Both the position numbers and the translations under genes were made by a program. Under the pieces are notes generated by a model, which saw only the letters and a program-made list of their open reading frames with translations, had not been told where the DNA came from and searched no databases. 64,000 nucleotides of DNA, from positions 283,832 to 347,831 of the forward strand of contig DASYDW010000116.1 of assembly GCA_036499395.1 (NCBI GenBank), given 5' to 3'. Each line of letters begins with the position of its first letter. The first letter of the stretch is position 1. Shown here one piece after another: positions 35,297-44,631 of the stretch. Origin of the DNA: Pirellulales bacterium. Lineage in GTDB: Bacteria; Planctomycetota; Planctomycetia; Pirellulales; JACPPG01.

Positions 35297-38200
35297 ATGG
35301 CGACCGCATCAGGAACACCCGAAGCGCGCGAACCGTTGACGACGCGCACCAACGTCCGGCTTGTCGAGTACGACAAGTACATCGAAGGGCAACTGCGCAA
35401 GACACGGCGCCAGGTGCGGGTTGTCGACCTTACCAGCGCCATTCTCATCCTGGTTGCCGGCGTGCTGGGCTATTTGCTCGCGGCGACCTTGATCGACCAT
35501 TGGCTGATCAGCGGTGGGTTGGGTTATGCCGGACGCACTATTATCTGGGCCGTCTGCCTGACAGGCGCCGTCACCTGGATCGGCTATGTCCTGTTGCCGC
35601 TAGTGTTTCGGCGGATCAACCCGGTCTATGCCGCGCACGCCATCGAGGAAAGCCGACCGACGCTGAAGAACAGCCTGGTAAATCTATTGCTGCTGCGCGA
35701 GCGCGGCGAAAAGGTTTCTCCGCAGGTGATGGCCGCTATCGAGCAACAGGCTGCAACCAGCCTTTCGCAAGTCACGATCGAACATGCCGTCGACCGCTCG
35801 AAGCTCGTGATCCTGGCCTGGGTGTTATTGGGTGTCGTGGCGATATGCGCGATCTACAAGGTCGCCTCGCCGAAGGATCCGCTCCGCTCGTTCGAGCGCA
35901 TGATCGCGCCGTGGGCCGACATTCCACCGCCGACGCGCGTCGCCATCACTTCCATTGCGCCGGGCGCCACCAAGGCCTTTCGCGAACAATATGTCCCTGT
36001 CACGGCCACGGTCAGCGGTCTACGCAGCAGTGAAGAGGTGACGCTGTTCTACTCGACCGTCGACGGTCAGGTGGTGGACAAGACGGTGCCGATGAGTGGC
36101 GACGGCTTTACCTTCGCCGGTAAGCTGCCGCCGACGGCCGAAGGTTTGCAGCAAGATATCGAATATTGGGTCACCGCCGGTGACGCCAAGAGCGACCGTT
36201 ATTACGTGCGCATGCTGGAGACCCCGTCGATCGTGGTGGATCGCGTCACGTACGACTATCCGGCCTACACCGAGCAATCAGACCGCAGCGTCGAACGGCA
36301 GGGAGACCTGTCGGCCCTCGAAGGAACGCGCGTCACGATCGAGGCCACGGCCAACGACGCGATCCAGTCGGCATTTATCGATTACGAATGCGACGGCACC
36401 CGCGACCTGCCGATGCAGGTGCAGGATCGAAAAGCGTCGATCACGATTCCTCTGCAATTGCGCAAAGGTACCACCGAGCCCGAGTACAACAGCTACCAAC
36501 TGCGATTCGTGAACTCTGACGGCGAGGAGAATCCCAAGCCGATTCGCTACAAGATCGACGTCACGCCCGACCTGGCGCCCGAGGTGAACTTTACGAAGCC
36601 CGAGGTTTCGGAATCGACCGAGATCACGATCGCGCCCAGCGAAGTCGTGAAGATGACCGTCTCGGCAAACGACCCGGACTACAAACTTTCGGGCGTCACG
36701 CTCTTCGCCGAACGGCTGGGGCAGAAGTTGCTCGATCGTCCGCTGTTGGCGGCGCCGCAATCCGGAAACTTTAGCGGTCAGTTCTTGTTCGATGCCAAGG
36801 CGCTGAAGCTGTCGGCCGGCGACACCGTGACCTATTGGGCCGAAGCGGTCGACAACAAGCAGCCCGAGCCGAATCGTGTCGAGACACCGCACTACGTGTT
36901 GCGGATCGCCGCGCCCAAGGCGCAACAGCCGCCGCAGGCGCGCGATGGGCAAAAAGGTGGGACCGCGCAACCTTCGCAGCAAAACGCGGATCAGCGCCGG
37001 CCACTCGAAGGCGAAGACGACGCGAAGCACGACCGGCAAGATAACCCGGCCGAGAAGGACGCTGATCGCCAAAGCACGAAGCGCAACGGACCGCAGGACG
37101 ATCAAACGCCGCGCGATCCGAAGAACCAGCGCGTCGGCAATAACGCAGCTGCGGAGAAGCAACCCAACCGCGACCAACGCGACGATGCCCAGCGGAAACA
37201 GGACGACGTCGACCCACAGCGCAACGGTCAAGGCGACCAAGAAAATCCGCCATCGACACCAAACGAGAAGGCCCAAGGCGAGCAGAATCAGAAGCAACAA
37301 AAGCGAGTTCAGGACCCGCGCGAGGAAAAGCGAGTCGATCCCGACGCCGATAAGGGAAAGGCGTTCGACGAAATCCTGAAGCGGATGCACGAAGACGACA
37401 AAGCCCGGCAGCCGAACAAGCCGGACCAGGACGTCCCGCGCGCCGATCAAGCCAATCAGCAGAACAATCCGCAAAACGAGCGAGCCGAGAAGCAGCCGCC
37501 GAAGAAGCAGGATCCGAAACAACAAGATAAGCAGCAGAAAGATCAGGCCAACCAGCAGCCCGAGGATCAGAAAAATCCGCCGCAAGGAAATCAGGATCAA
37601 CTGAATCAAGGACAAAAGGGACAGGGCCAAGAGCAGGACAAGCAGGAAAATCAATCACAAGGCGGCGGTCAGCAGGGCAACGAAGGTCAGCAAGGAAGCC
37701 AGCCGCAACAGGGAAACCAGAGCGGTCAAGGGAACCAGAACCAGGGAAGCCAGGGCCAATCGAACGAGGGCCAAGGCAACCAAGGTCAGGGAAATCAGGG
37801 CAACCAAGAGCAGCAAGGGCAAAGCGGTAAGGGGCAGAGCGGCCAGGGGCAAGGTGGCAACCAAAAGGGCAGCCAAAAGAATCGCGATCAGCAAGGTGGT
37901 CAGCAGGGGCAAGGCGAGCAAGGCGAGGCGGGCCAAGGCCAAGGCGAACAGGGCCAGGGTCAGCAAGGCCAGGGAGATCAGCAGCAAGGCAAGCCTGACA
38001 AGAATCAGCGCGGCAAGAGCGGCCAGGGAAATCAACAAGGCGGCTCGTCAGGAAACCAGCAACAGCCCAATCAGGATCAGCAAGGCAATCAGGGGCAGAA
38101 TAACCAAGGACAGGGCAAGAACCAGAATCAGCAGGGCCAAGGGAGCAAAAACCAGCCGAAACAGGGCGACAATCAGCAGCGCCAACAAGAAAGCGCTGAT

Positions 38201-40102
38201 CAACCTAACCAACAAGGCGGCAACCAGCAGCAAGGCGATCAGCCGTCGGGTGGGAAGAAGCAGTCCGGCGCCCAGCAACAGGGCTCGCAGTCCCAACCCG
38301 GCGACGAGAAGCCCGGAGATGATGCTGCCGATGCGCAGCAAAACGGCGCGCAAGGCGATAAGAATCAGCAAGGACAAAAGTCCAAGAACAAATCCGGTGG
38401 CGCGAAGGGGCAGTCCGATAGCGACATGAACGGACAAGACCAGCAGGGCGCCGGAGATGAGGGAGAAAAGGGAAAAGGAAAGCCGAACCAAAAGGGCGCA
38501 GGCAAAAACCCCGACGGTGCCCAGGGTCAAAAGCAGCCCAACCAGCAGCCTGGCACGGGCGGTGGTCAGCAAGACCAGGATCAAAACCAGGCCGACAAGT
38601 CCGGCTCAGGCGCCGGCGACACCAAGGGGAAGGCGCCGCAACAAGGGGGCAAAGAGAAAGGCGCCGGCGAAAAGGGGGCGCAAGACGATCAGCAAGGCGC
38701 GGGCGACGAACAGCAACAGAATCCCGCCGGAAAGCAAAACTCGTCGGGCAACCAGAATCAAAAAGGTAAGCCCTCTTCGACGAACAAACAGAATCAAACA
38801 GGTCAGCCAGACGAAGGCGGTCAGGCGGACAAGTCGCAATCGCCGGGGGGTCAGGATAAGCAGAATCGCGCGCGCGAAGATCAGCAGTCCGAGCCGCAAC
38901 AGCCGGGCGAAGGCCAGACGCGCTCCAAGCAGGGGCAAGGCAATAGCGCGCGTGGGCAAGAGGACAAACAGCAGAAGCAGCAGAACAACAACGAAAAACA
39001 ACAGGACCAGCAAGGCGGCAGCGGCGACAACAATACGCAAGGCGACGCCGGCGGCGGACATGGCAGCGACGATAAGAAGGGGCCAGGTTCGCCGATGGAA
39101 GACAAGGCGAACCAACCGCGCGACAAAACGCCCGGCAAGGGAGAACAGCAGGACAAATCGTCCGAACAAGATCCCGATTCCCCATCGCAAAGCCAGCGCC
39201 AGTCCGACAGCAGCAAGGGACAAAAGGGAGATCAGTCCGGCGGGGGCGGTCAAGGCGGAGGGCAGCGCAGCAACAGTCCAGGGACCGGTTCGGCGGGTCA
39301 GAACACGGCCTCCGACGAAGGGGGCGGTAAGGCCGATCAGCAAGGCAACGGCGAGACGTCGAACCAAGGCGGCGATCAAAAGCAAGGCGACGGCGGCGCA
39401 AAGGGGGGCTCATCGAGCGGGCAAAAGGGAGAAGGCTCGCGCCAGCAGCCCGGCGGTGATAAACAGGGAGGCGCCTCGGGCCAGCAAGGCGAGTCGCAGA
39501 AACAGAACGGTCAGCAGTCGTCGAACAATCAATCGCAAAGCAACGGTGGCAACCAGCAGCAATCCGGCGGCGTAGCGCCGCGCGACAGCGGCACCGGTCA
39601 ACGCAACAACACCACGCCGGGCGTCGGCCGTCCGATGGGCGGCGGTGGTCTGGCCGGCGGCGAGCCCGAAGAGCCCACCGGTCCCCCGGCCGCGCGCCCC
39701 GAGACGCCCGAGGATGATCCCAATCTCGAGTACACGAAGAAGGCCACGGACCTGGCGATCGAGTACTTGAAAGATCAGTTGGCCAAGGACAAGCCCGATC
39801 AGAAGTTACTCGACGAGCTGAAGTGGACGCGCGAAGACATGCGCCGCTTCGTCGATCAATGGGATCGCTTCAAGAAGCAGGCCGACAGCGCCGATCCCAC
39901 GGCCAAGAAGAAGGCCGAAGAAAAGATGAAGAGCCTCGGCTTGCGTCCGCGCGGCACGACCCTCAAAGGGGGCCAGACGCACGAAGGGCAATCCCCCAGC
40001 GTCCGCGAGTCGCGCCGTAGCGAGCCCCCGCCCGAATACGCCGACCAGTACCGGGCGTATACTACCGGTGCAGCCAAGGGTGCCCGTCCAGACGGCAAGT
40101 GA
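35297..40102 (+). CDS. Giant membrane-anchored protein with Gln/Gly-rich low-complexity half (DUF4175-like N-terminus)
   Basis: 1,601 residues from ATG 35297. The N-terminus has three hydrophobic segments (about 45-72, 85-112 and 175-195). They are followed by beta-rich, Ig-like segments up to about 555 (PPTRVAITSIAPGATKAF, VSANDPDYKLSGVTLFAE) that resemble DUF4175-type planctomycete proteins. From about 555 to 1455 the sequence is nearly all Gln, Gly, Asn, Lys, Asp and Ser, in QGN, QGQ and NQQ blocks. A helical, charged C-terminus (about 1490-1600; YTKKATDLAIEYLKDQL) looks conserved. No catalytic motif is seen. A structural or surface role is inferred. The relation of the gene to nearby envelope genes is not known. 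Confidence 0.85.
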   Translation: MATASGTPEAREPLTTRTNVRLVEYDKYIEGQLRKTRRQVRVVDLTSAILILVAGVLGYLLAATLIDHWLISGGLGYAGRTIIWAVCLTGAVTWIGYVLLPLVFRRINPVYAAHAIEESRPTLKNSLVNLLLLRERGEKVSPQVMAAIEQQAATSLSQVTIEHAVDRSKLVILAWVLLGVVAICAIYKVASPKDPLRSFERMIAPWADIPPPTRVAITSIAPGATKAFREQYVPVTATVSGLRSSEEVTLFYSTVDGQVVDKTVPMSGDGFTFAGKLPPTAEGLQQDIEYWVTAGDAKSDRYYVRMLETPSIVVDRVTYDYPAYTEQSDRSVERQGDLSALEGTRVTIEATANDAIQSAFIDYECDGTRDLPMQVQDRKASITIPLQLRKGTTEPEYNSYQLRFVNSDGEENPKPIRYKIDVTPDLAPEVNFTKPEVSESTEITIAPSEVVKMTVSANDPDYKLSGVTLFAERLGQKLLDRPLLAAPQSGNFSGQFLFDAKALKLSAGDTVTYWAEAVDNKQPEPNRVETPHYVLRIAAPKAQQPPQARDGQKGGTAQPSQQNADQRRPLEGEDDAKHDRQDNPAEKDADRQSTKRNGPQDDQTPRDPKNQRVGNNAAAEKQPNRDQRDDAQRKQDDVDPQRNGQGDQENPPSTPNEKAQGEQNQKQQKRVQDPREEKRVDPDADKGKAFDEILKRMHEDDKARQPNKPDQDVPRADQANQQNNPQNERAEKQPPKKQDPKQQDKQQKDQANQQPEDQKNPPQGNQDQLNQGQKGQGQEQDKQENQSQGGGQQGNEGQQGSQPQQGNQSGQGNQNQGSQGQSNEGQGNQGQGNQGNQEQQGQSGKGQSGQGQGGNQKGSQKNRDQQGGQQGQGEQGEAGQGQGEQGQGQQGQGDQQQGKPDKNQRGKSGQGNQQGGSSGNQQQPNQDQQGNQGQNNQGQGKNQNQQGQGSKNQPKQGDNQQRQQESADQPNQQGGNQQQGDQPSGGKKQSGAQQQGSQSQPGDEKPGDDAADAQQNGAQGDKNQQGQKSKNKSGGAKGQSDSDMNGQDQQGAGDEGEKGKGKPNQKGAGKNPDGAQGQKQPNQQPGTGGGQQDQDQNQADKSGSGAGDTKGKAPQQGGKEKGAGEKGAQDDQQGAGDEQQQNPAGKQNSSGNQNQKGKPSSTNKQNQTGQPDEGGQADKSQSPGGQDKQNRAREDQQSEPQQPGEGQTRSKQGQGNSARGQEDKQQKQQNNNEKQQDQQGGSGDNNTQGDAGGGHGSDDKKGPGSPMEDKANQPRDKTPGKGEQQDKSSEQDPDSPSQSQRQSDSSKGQKGDQSGGGGQGGGQRSNSPGTGSAGQNTASDEGGGKADQQGNGETSNQGGDQKQGDGGAKGGSSSGQKGEGSRQQPGGDKQGGASGQQGESQKQNGQQSSNNQSQSNGGNQQQSGGVAPRDSGTGQRNNTTPGVGRPMGGGGLAGGEPEEPTGPPAARPETPEDDPNLEYTKKATDLAIEYLKDQLAKDKPDQKLLDELKWTREDMRRFVDQWDRFKKQADSADPTAKKKAEEKMKSLGLRPRGTTLKGGQTHEGQSPSVRESRRSEPPPEYADQYRAYTTGAAKGARPDGK
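36960..39660 (+). repeat. Coding low-complexity tract (Gln/Gly/Asn-rich)
   Basis: About 2.7 kb of degenerate short repeats, mostly built on CAG/CAA, GGC and AAC codons, encoding the Gln/Gly/Asn/Lys stretch of the giant protein. Period varies (3-6 codons), so this is low-complexity sequence and not an exact tandem array. The lack of stop codons on both strands is a by-product. Confidence 0.85.
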
Positions 40103-40130
40103 TTTCGCGCGAACTCGCTTCGACCTCGCT

Positions 40131-40166
40131 GGTGCCATGCTTTTGCGCCGCAGGCGCATAAGCATG
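40131..40166. repeat. Dispersed hairpin repeat, family C
   Basis: GGTGCCATGC followed by a hairpin in which TTTTGCGCC pairs with GGCGCATAAG and both flanks read CATG. Related copies are at 43292-43386 and 50907-50941. Confidence 0.6.
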
Positions 40167-40267
40167 TGAATATCGGTCCCACGATCGCATGCCTATCCCG
40201 CTAACCACGGAAAAGGCATGGCACACGAGACTCATGGATAAACTCGCCTGATCTAAGCCTTCCGCAA

Positions 40268-41560
40268 ATGCCTAACCTGTTCGCTCGCATTCGGAGTACG
40301 GCAGTGCCTGCTTTCCGAAACGCCGTCGTACTATTGGCAACGCTCGCGATCGCGACCAACGCTCGCTGCGCCGAGCCTGCGGACAAGACGCTCGCTGAGC
40401 TGCGCGCCGAGTTTGAGGATGCGAAAATCGAATTTCAAAAGCGGCTCGACGCCCTGCAGAAGGCAAAGCCGGACGAGCGCCGCGCCAAGATGCTGCCCTA
40501 TCGCGAGCAGGTCGACAAGATTCGGACTCTCGCGGCAGCGCTCGAAAAAGCCGGGCTCGCGGAGTACCGGCGCCACCCCAATCAGGATCGGGACCTCGTC
40601 GAGTGGATGGTGGTGTATTTGAAAGATTTGATCAATCGCGACGACTATGAAACCGCAGCGGAAATTGCCACCCTGCTTGTCAAAAATGAATTTGATTTAA
40701 GGATCCAGGTCGTCGGTGGTGTCACGTTGCCGGACGGCAAGCATGACACGGCGCTGACGCCCCGCGCGGGAATGGCATTCTTCGGCGCCAACGACTTTGA
40801 GAACGCCCGCCTCTATCTCGAGCGAGCCCAGGAGAGCGGCACGCTAGGCATGGATGACTTGCGGTTGCAAATGGCCGCGCCCAAGGGCGTCATTACGATG
40901 GACGCGTTAGCGGTAAAGCCCCGAGAGGAGCTCGAGTGGGCTGGCAGGTACAGAGCGTTGTGGGCCAACGAGCAGAAACGCCGCAAAGTCGAGGACATGG
41001 CGGACGATCTGCCGATCGTTCGGCTATCGACGAGCAAGGGAGACATCACTCTGCAATTGTTTGAAATTGACGCTCCAAACACCACGGCGAACTTTATCAA
41101 ACTGGTGGAAAACAAATTCTACGACGGTTGCGAGTTTCAGGACGTCATCTCGGGGCTTGGCGCTCAGGCGGGACGGCAATCCGCCAGCGGCATATCGCCC
41201 GACTTCACAATCCCCGCAGAGACCGAAAACCCCGACCACCGCGTTCATTTCCGCGGCAGCGTCAGCATGGTAACCCCCGATGATTCCGACGCGTCGTCCG
41301 AGTTTCGTATTGCGTTCCTGGCGAACCGCAAGCTCGACGACAAGAACACGGTGTTCGGACGAGTGACCGAGGGATTCGACGTGCTTGCGAAGCTCCAACG
41401 TATCGACTCGGCGTATCCGATGCCGAAGAACGTAGTTCTCGACAAAATCGTTACGGCGACAGTCCTGCGAAAGCGTGCGCATCCCTATGTCCCCCGACGG
41501 CACGAAGGCGGCAACGGGAAAGTCAGCGATGCCGCAAAGGATGATCGCGAAAGTCCATAA
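40268..41560 (+). CDS. Secreted cyclophilin-like protein with degenerate active site
   Basis: 430 residues. Signal peptide (about 1-35, ATNARCAEP), an alpha-helical TPR-like part (about 36-240) and a cyclophilin fold (about 248-405; VRLSTSKGDITLQLFEIDAP, NFIKLVENKFYDG). The catalytic FHR of peptidyl-prolyl isomerases is replaced by EFQD, and SQFFI by SEFRI, so activity is doubtful. The C-terminal tail is basic and disordered. It may be a chaperone-like or binding protein of the periplasm. It stands alone before nadB. Confidence 0.8.
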   Translation: MPNLFARIRSTAVPAFRNAVVLLATLAIATNARCAEPADKTLAELRAEFEDAKIEFQKRLDALQKAKPDERRAKMLPYREQVDKIRTLAAALEKAGLAEYRRHPNQDRDLVEWMVVYLKDLINRDDYETAAEIATLLVKNEFDLRIQVVGGVTLPDGKHDTALTPRAGMAFFGANDFENARLYLERAQESGTLGMDDLRLQMAAPKGVITMDALAVKPREELEWAGRYRALWANEQKRRKVEDMADDLPIVRLSTSKGDITLQLFEIDAPNTTANFIKLVENKFYDGCEFQDVISGLGAQAGRQSASGISPDFTIPAETENPDHRVHFRGSVSMVTPDDSDASSEFRIAFLANRKLDDKNTVFGRVTEGFDVLAKLQRIDSAYPMPKNVVLDKIVTATVLRKRAHPYVPRRHEGGNGKVSDAAKDDRESP

Positions 41561-41620
41561 AAATAAAGTGCCATCCAACAAGCCTTAAAGGTGCCACGAC
41601 CTTGTATTCGAATCGTTCCC

Positions 41621-43225
41621 ATGCCTGACCCTACCGCTCGTTACCTGGTCCCCTTCCATCCCAAGCGGGTGCCACACCATTTCACCGACTTGCTGATCAT
41701 CGGCGGTGGGCTGGCCGGCTTACGCGCGGCACTCGCGGCCGATCCCCGCCTGAGCGTGCTCGTAATCACCAAGGACAGCATTCGCCAGTCGAACAGCAAT
41801 TACGCGCAAGGCGGCATCGCCGGCGTCCTCGATCCCGAGGATCGCTTCGAAAATCACGTGGCCGACACGTTGGGTGCCGGCGGTGACTTGTGTGACGCAG
41901 GCGTGGTCGAAATGGTGGTCCGCGAGGCGCCGGACCGGATACGCGAGTTGATCGCCTGGGGCGCGCGTTTCGACGAAGAGTCAGGCGCACTCGCCCTAGG
42001 ACGCGAAGGAGGGCACAGCCACGATCGCATCGTTCACGCGCTCGGAGACGCGACGGGACGCGAAGTGATGCGCGCCGTGATCGAACGCGTGAACAGCCTG
42101 CCAAATCTCGAGACCTGGCAGAATACCCACACGCTCGATCTGCTGACCAGCGAAGGTTCTTGCCGCGGCGCACTGATCTGGAACGAATCGCACGGCAAGA
42201 CGATGGTGTGGGCCAAGCAGACCATCCTGGCCACCGGGGGCGCGGGGCAGGTCTATCGCGAAACCACAAACCCCGAGGTGGCCACCGGCGACGGTCACGC
42301 ACTGGCCTATCGTGCGGGGGCCGAGCTGCGCGACATGGAATTTATGCAGTTCCACCCGACGGTGCTCTACATCGCCGGCAGCAGCCGCAACCTGATCACT
42401 GAAGCGATGCGGGGCGAAGGGGCTCTGCTCGTGGATCGCAACGGCGTGCGCTTCATGCCCGAGTACGACGATCGCGCCGAACTGGCGCCGCGCGACATTG
42501 TCAGCCGCGCGATCGTAACGCAGATGGAAAAGACCAGGCATCCAAACGTCTATCTCGACTTGTCGCATTTGGATCCCAAGCGGGTGCGGACGCGCTTTCC
42601 CGGCATTGCCGCGGTATGCGCCGAGTTCGGCATCGACATCACGCGCGATCCAATTCCTGTCCGGCCAGGGGCGCACTACATGATCGGCGGCGTGACCGTC
42701 GATCACGACGGCCGGACGACGCTGCCCGGGCTGTGGGCGGCGGGCGAGGTAACTTCGACCGGCCTGCACGGCGCGAATCGGCTGGCCTCGAACAGTCTGC
42801 TCGAAGGGCTAGTTTATGGCGCGCACGCGGGCGCGGAGGCGTCGCGCGCCGCGGCGGCCATCGACGACGATTTTCGGGCCCTGCCGCTCGCTAACCCTGC
42901 CGTGCCCGACCCAGGCGAGCCCTTGGACCTGATCGACATTCGCAACTCGCTGAAGAGCCTGATGTGGCGCGACGTCGGAGTACGGCGCGAGCGAGCCGGC
43001 CTGGCCGAAGCCGCGGAAATGATCGACCGCTTGTGCGGCTACGTGTTGAATCGGCAGTTCGCCGAACCATCGGGCTGGCAGTTGCAGAACATGCTGTGCG
43101 TATCGCGGCTCATGGTCCAGGCAGCACTCGAGCGCGAGGAAAGCCGGGGCGTACACCTGCGGACCGACTTCCCCAAGACCGACAACAAGCATTGGCAGCG
43201 TCACATCTCCTTCACCCGCAAATAG
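41621..43225 (+). CDS. nadB: L-aspartate oxidase
   Basis: 534 residues from ATG 41621. It oxidises L-aspartate to iminoaspartate, the first step of de novo NAD synthesis. FAD-binding IIGGGLAGLRA (about 24-34), NYAQGGIAGVLD, EGGHSHDRI, QFHPTVLY and HGANRLASNSLLEG are all typical. NadA/NadC are not in the window. GTG 41591 upstream is rejected as it adds a non-family stretch. Confidence 0.95.
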   Translation: MPDPTARYLVPFHPKRVPHHFTDLLIIGGGLAGLRAALAADPRLSVLVITKDSIRQSNSNYAQGGIAGVLDPEDRFENHVADTLGAGGDLCDAGVVEMVVREAPDRIRELIAWGARFDEESGALALGREGGHSHDRIVHALGDATGREVMRAVIERVNSLPNLETWQNTHTLDLLTSEGSCRGALIWNESHGKTMVWAKQTILATGGAGQVYRETTNPEVATGDGHALAYRAGAELRDMEFMQFHPTVLYIAGSSRNLITEAMRGEGALLVDRNGVRFMPEYDDRAELAPRDIVSRAIVTQMEKTRHPNVYLDLSHLDPKRVRTRFPGIAAVCAEFGIDITRDPIPVRPGAHYMIGGVTVDHDGRTTLPGLWAAGEVTSTGLHGANRLASNSLLEGLVYGAHAGAEASRAAAAIDDDFRALPLANPAVPDPGEPLDLIDIRNSLKSLMWRDVGVRRERAGLAEAAEMIDRLCGYVLNRQFAEPSGWQLQNMLCVSRLMVQAALEREESRGVHLRTDFPKTDNKHWQRHISFTRK

Positions 43226-43291
43226 CGTTACATCCGGCCCTCGCCGTCAGCGCCGGATACGACTTTGGTGCCGCGATTCATGCCACGGCCG

Positions 43292-43386
43292 GGTGCCATG
43301 CTCACGCTTGCGTGAGCATGTTAACGCAAGGAGTTTCTGACCGTTCACCGCTTCAGCATGGCCACGACAAGCAAGGCCGTGGCACC
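43292..43386. repeat. Family C element with inverted ends
   Basis: A 95-bp stretch beginning GGTGCCA and ending TGGCACC, a perfect 7-base inverted terminal repeat. Inside, CATGCTCACGC-TT-GCGTGAGCATG is a perfect palindromic hairpin. It is the most complete copy of family C and looks like a tiny non-autonomous element. Confidence 0.55.
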
Positions 43387-43408
43387 CCGGCCTTGCGGCG
43401 GCGTCCTC

Positions 43409-43452
43409 TTAAATCTGCGAAAATCGGCGCAATCTGCGGATCAAAATCTTTG
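43409..43452 (-). repeat. Dispersed repeat, family D
   Basis: On the minus strand: CAAAGATTTTGATCCGCAG ending in CGATTTTCGCAGATTTA. It aligns over about 43 bases with 57359-57402, the motif being CCGCAGAT-GCGC-GATTTTCGCAGATT. Confidence 0.6.
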
Positions 43453-43727
43453 CCGTTCGGACGGCCCAAAGCAGTTCGCCACACCACCCACGCCCCCCGG
43501 CGCGAAGCGGCATTTCGAGCTACTGTTCCATTACCTCCCCTCCCGGGCGTGGCGAACCCTGCTGCCGTCCGACTCGTAGGTATGGACACAGGGGTAGGGG
43601 GGCAGTAACTTCTAAACGACCCTCGCGGAGGGGGTTTGCCAGCCAATTGCCAGGCTGGTTTCCGGCGGGCCGTGGGGGCGGCCGTCGGGCGTGTTTTGCA
43701 ATTTAGTTGGCAGGGAGAAACTTGATA

Positions 43728-44480
43728 ATGAGTCAATCGCCCGCGAACGGGCAGCCGGGCCCGGCAATGATCGAGGCCCTAGGGCTGTCCAAGTACTACG
43801 GCGATTTCGCCGCTGTTCGGGACGTCAGCTTTAAGATTCACCAAGGGGAAGTCGTCGCATTTCTCGGACCTAACGGCGCCGGAAAGAGCACGACCATGAA
43901 GCTGCTCACCGGCTACCTGGCCCCTTCGGCCGGCTCGGCCCGCATCGCTGGGCATGACATGGGAACCGACCGGTTGGCCGGCGCCACCCGGCTGGGTTAC
44001 CTGCCCGAGAACGGTCCGCTGTACCCCGACATGACACCGCGAACGCTGTTGGAATTTTTCGCCGACGCACGCGGTCTCTCTGGCGCTCACAAGCGCGAGC
44101 GGATCGAGGCCGTGGTCGATCTCTGTGCCCTCGGCTCGGTGATCGGCAAGGCCATCGGCAAGTTGTCCAAAGGATACCGCCAGCGCGTGGGCATGGCCCA
44201 GGTGCTGCTGCACGAGCCTGACGTTTTGATCCTGGACGAGCCGACGGCGGGGCTCGATCCGAACCAGATTCGCGAAGTGCGAGACACAGTCCGCCGCTTG
44301 GGCGAGAAAAAGACGATCCTGCTCTCGACGCACATTCTGCAAGAGGTCGAAGCGATGGCCAGCCGCGTGCTGTTCATCGACGAGGGACGGCTGCGTTACG
44401 ACGGCACGCCCGCCGCCCTGACCAGCGACGGTAAGCCGCTCGACGAACATTTTCACGAGCTAACGACCAGCGAGACCTGA
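43728..44480 (+). CDS. gldA: ABC transporter ATPase, GldA-like
   Basis: 250 residues from ATG 43728 (AGGGAG upstream). Walker [10 protein letters not shown], signature LSKGYRQRV, Walker [14 protein letters not shown], switch His in STHILQE. The order with the GldF-GldG fusion downstream makes GldA the best name. In Bacteroidota GldA-F-G is an ABC complex needed for gliding, but in planctomycetes its role is open. Confidence 0.85.
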   Translation: MSQSPANGQPGPAMIEALGLSKYYGDFAAVRDVSFKIHQGEVVAFLGPNGAGKSTTMKLLTGYLAPSAGSARIAGHDMGTDRLAGATRLGYLPENGPLYPDMTPRTLLEFFADARGLSGAHKRERIEAVVDLCALGSVIGKAIGKLSKGYRQRVGMAQVLLHEPDVLILDEPTAGLDPNQIREVRDTVRRLGEKKTILLSTHILQEVEAMASRVLFIDEGRLRYDGTPAALTSDGKPLDEHFHELTTSET

Positions 44481-44631
44481 GCCAAGCGCGTCCGCGAATA
44501 CGGTGTTCCGGCCGAGTCAATCGGCGGACTCGTCCCGCGGTTGCTGAGTGGTTTCGCCCGGTATGTCGATATTTTCTTGCTCCGCATGAATCGGAGCGTT
44601 CGCAAAACTTTTATCGCGGTTCGCAGTGCCC

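Larger units (their letters stand above)
43226..43727. other. Repeat-rich intergenic region between nadB and the ABC ATPase gene
   Basis: About 500 bases with no supported gene. It contains a family C element (43292-43386), a family D element (43409-43452) and a small hairpin (CCAGCC/GGCTGG) near 43640. The ribosome binding site AGGGAG of the next gene is at its end. Confidence 0.55.

Noticed and set aside
36278-37654. Long Leu-rich open frame on the minus strand inside the Gln-rich gene
   Set aside because: A shadow of CAG/CAA-rich codons on the other strand; no start signal, no family pattern.
38205-39413. 402-residue minus-strand open frame rich in Arg/Pro/Cys
   Set aside because: Also a by-product of the low-complexity tract.
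36960-39660. Possible CRISPR or exact tandem repeat
   Set aside because: Repeats are degenerate, in frame and coding; no spacer structure.
43353-43736. 127-residue minus-strand open frame in the repeat-rich gap
   Set aside because: It runs through two repeats and has low-complexity Arg/Pro composition.
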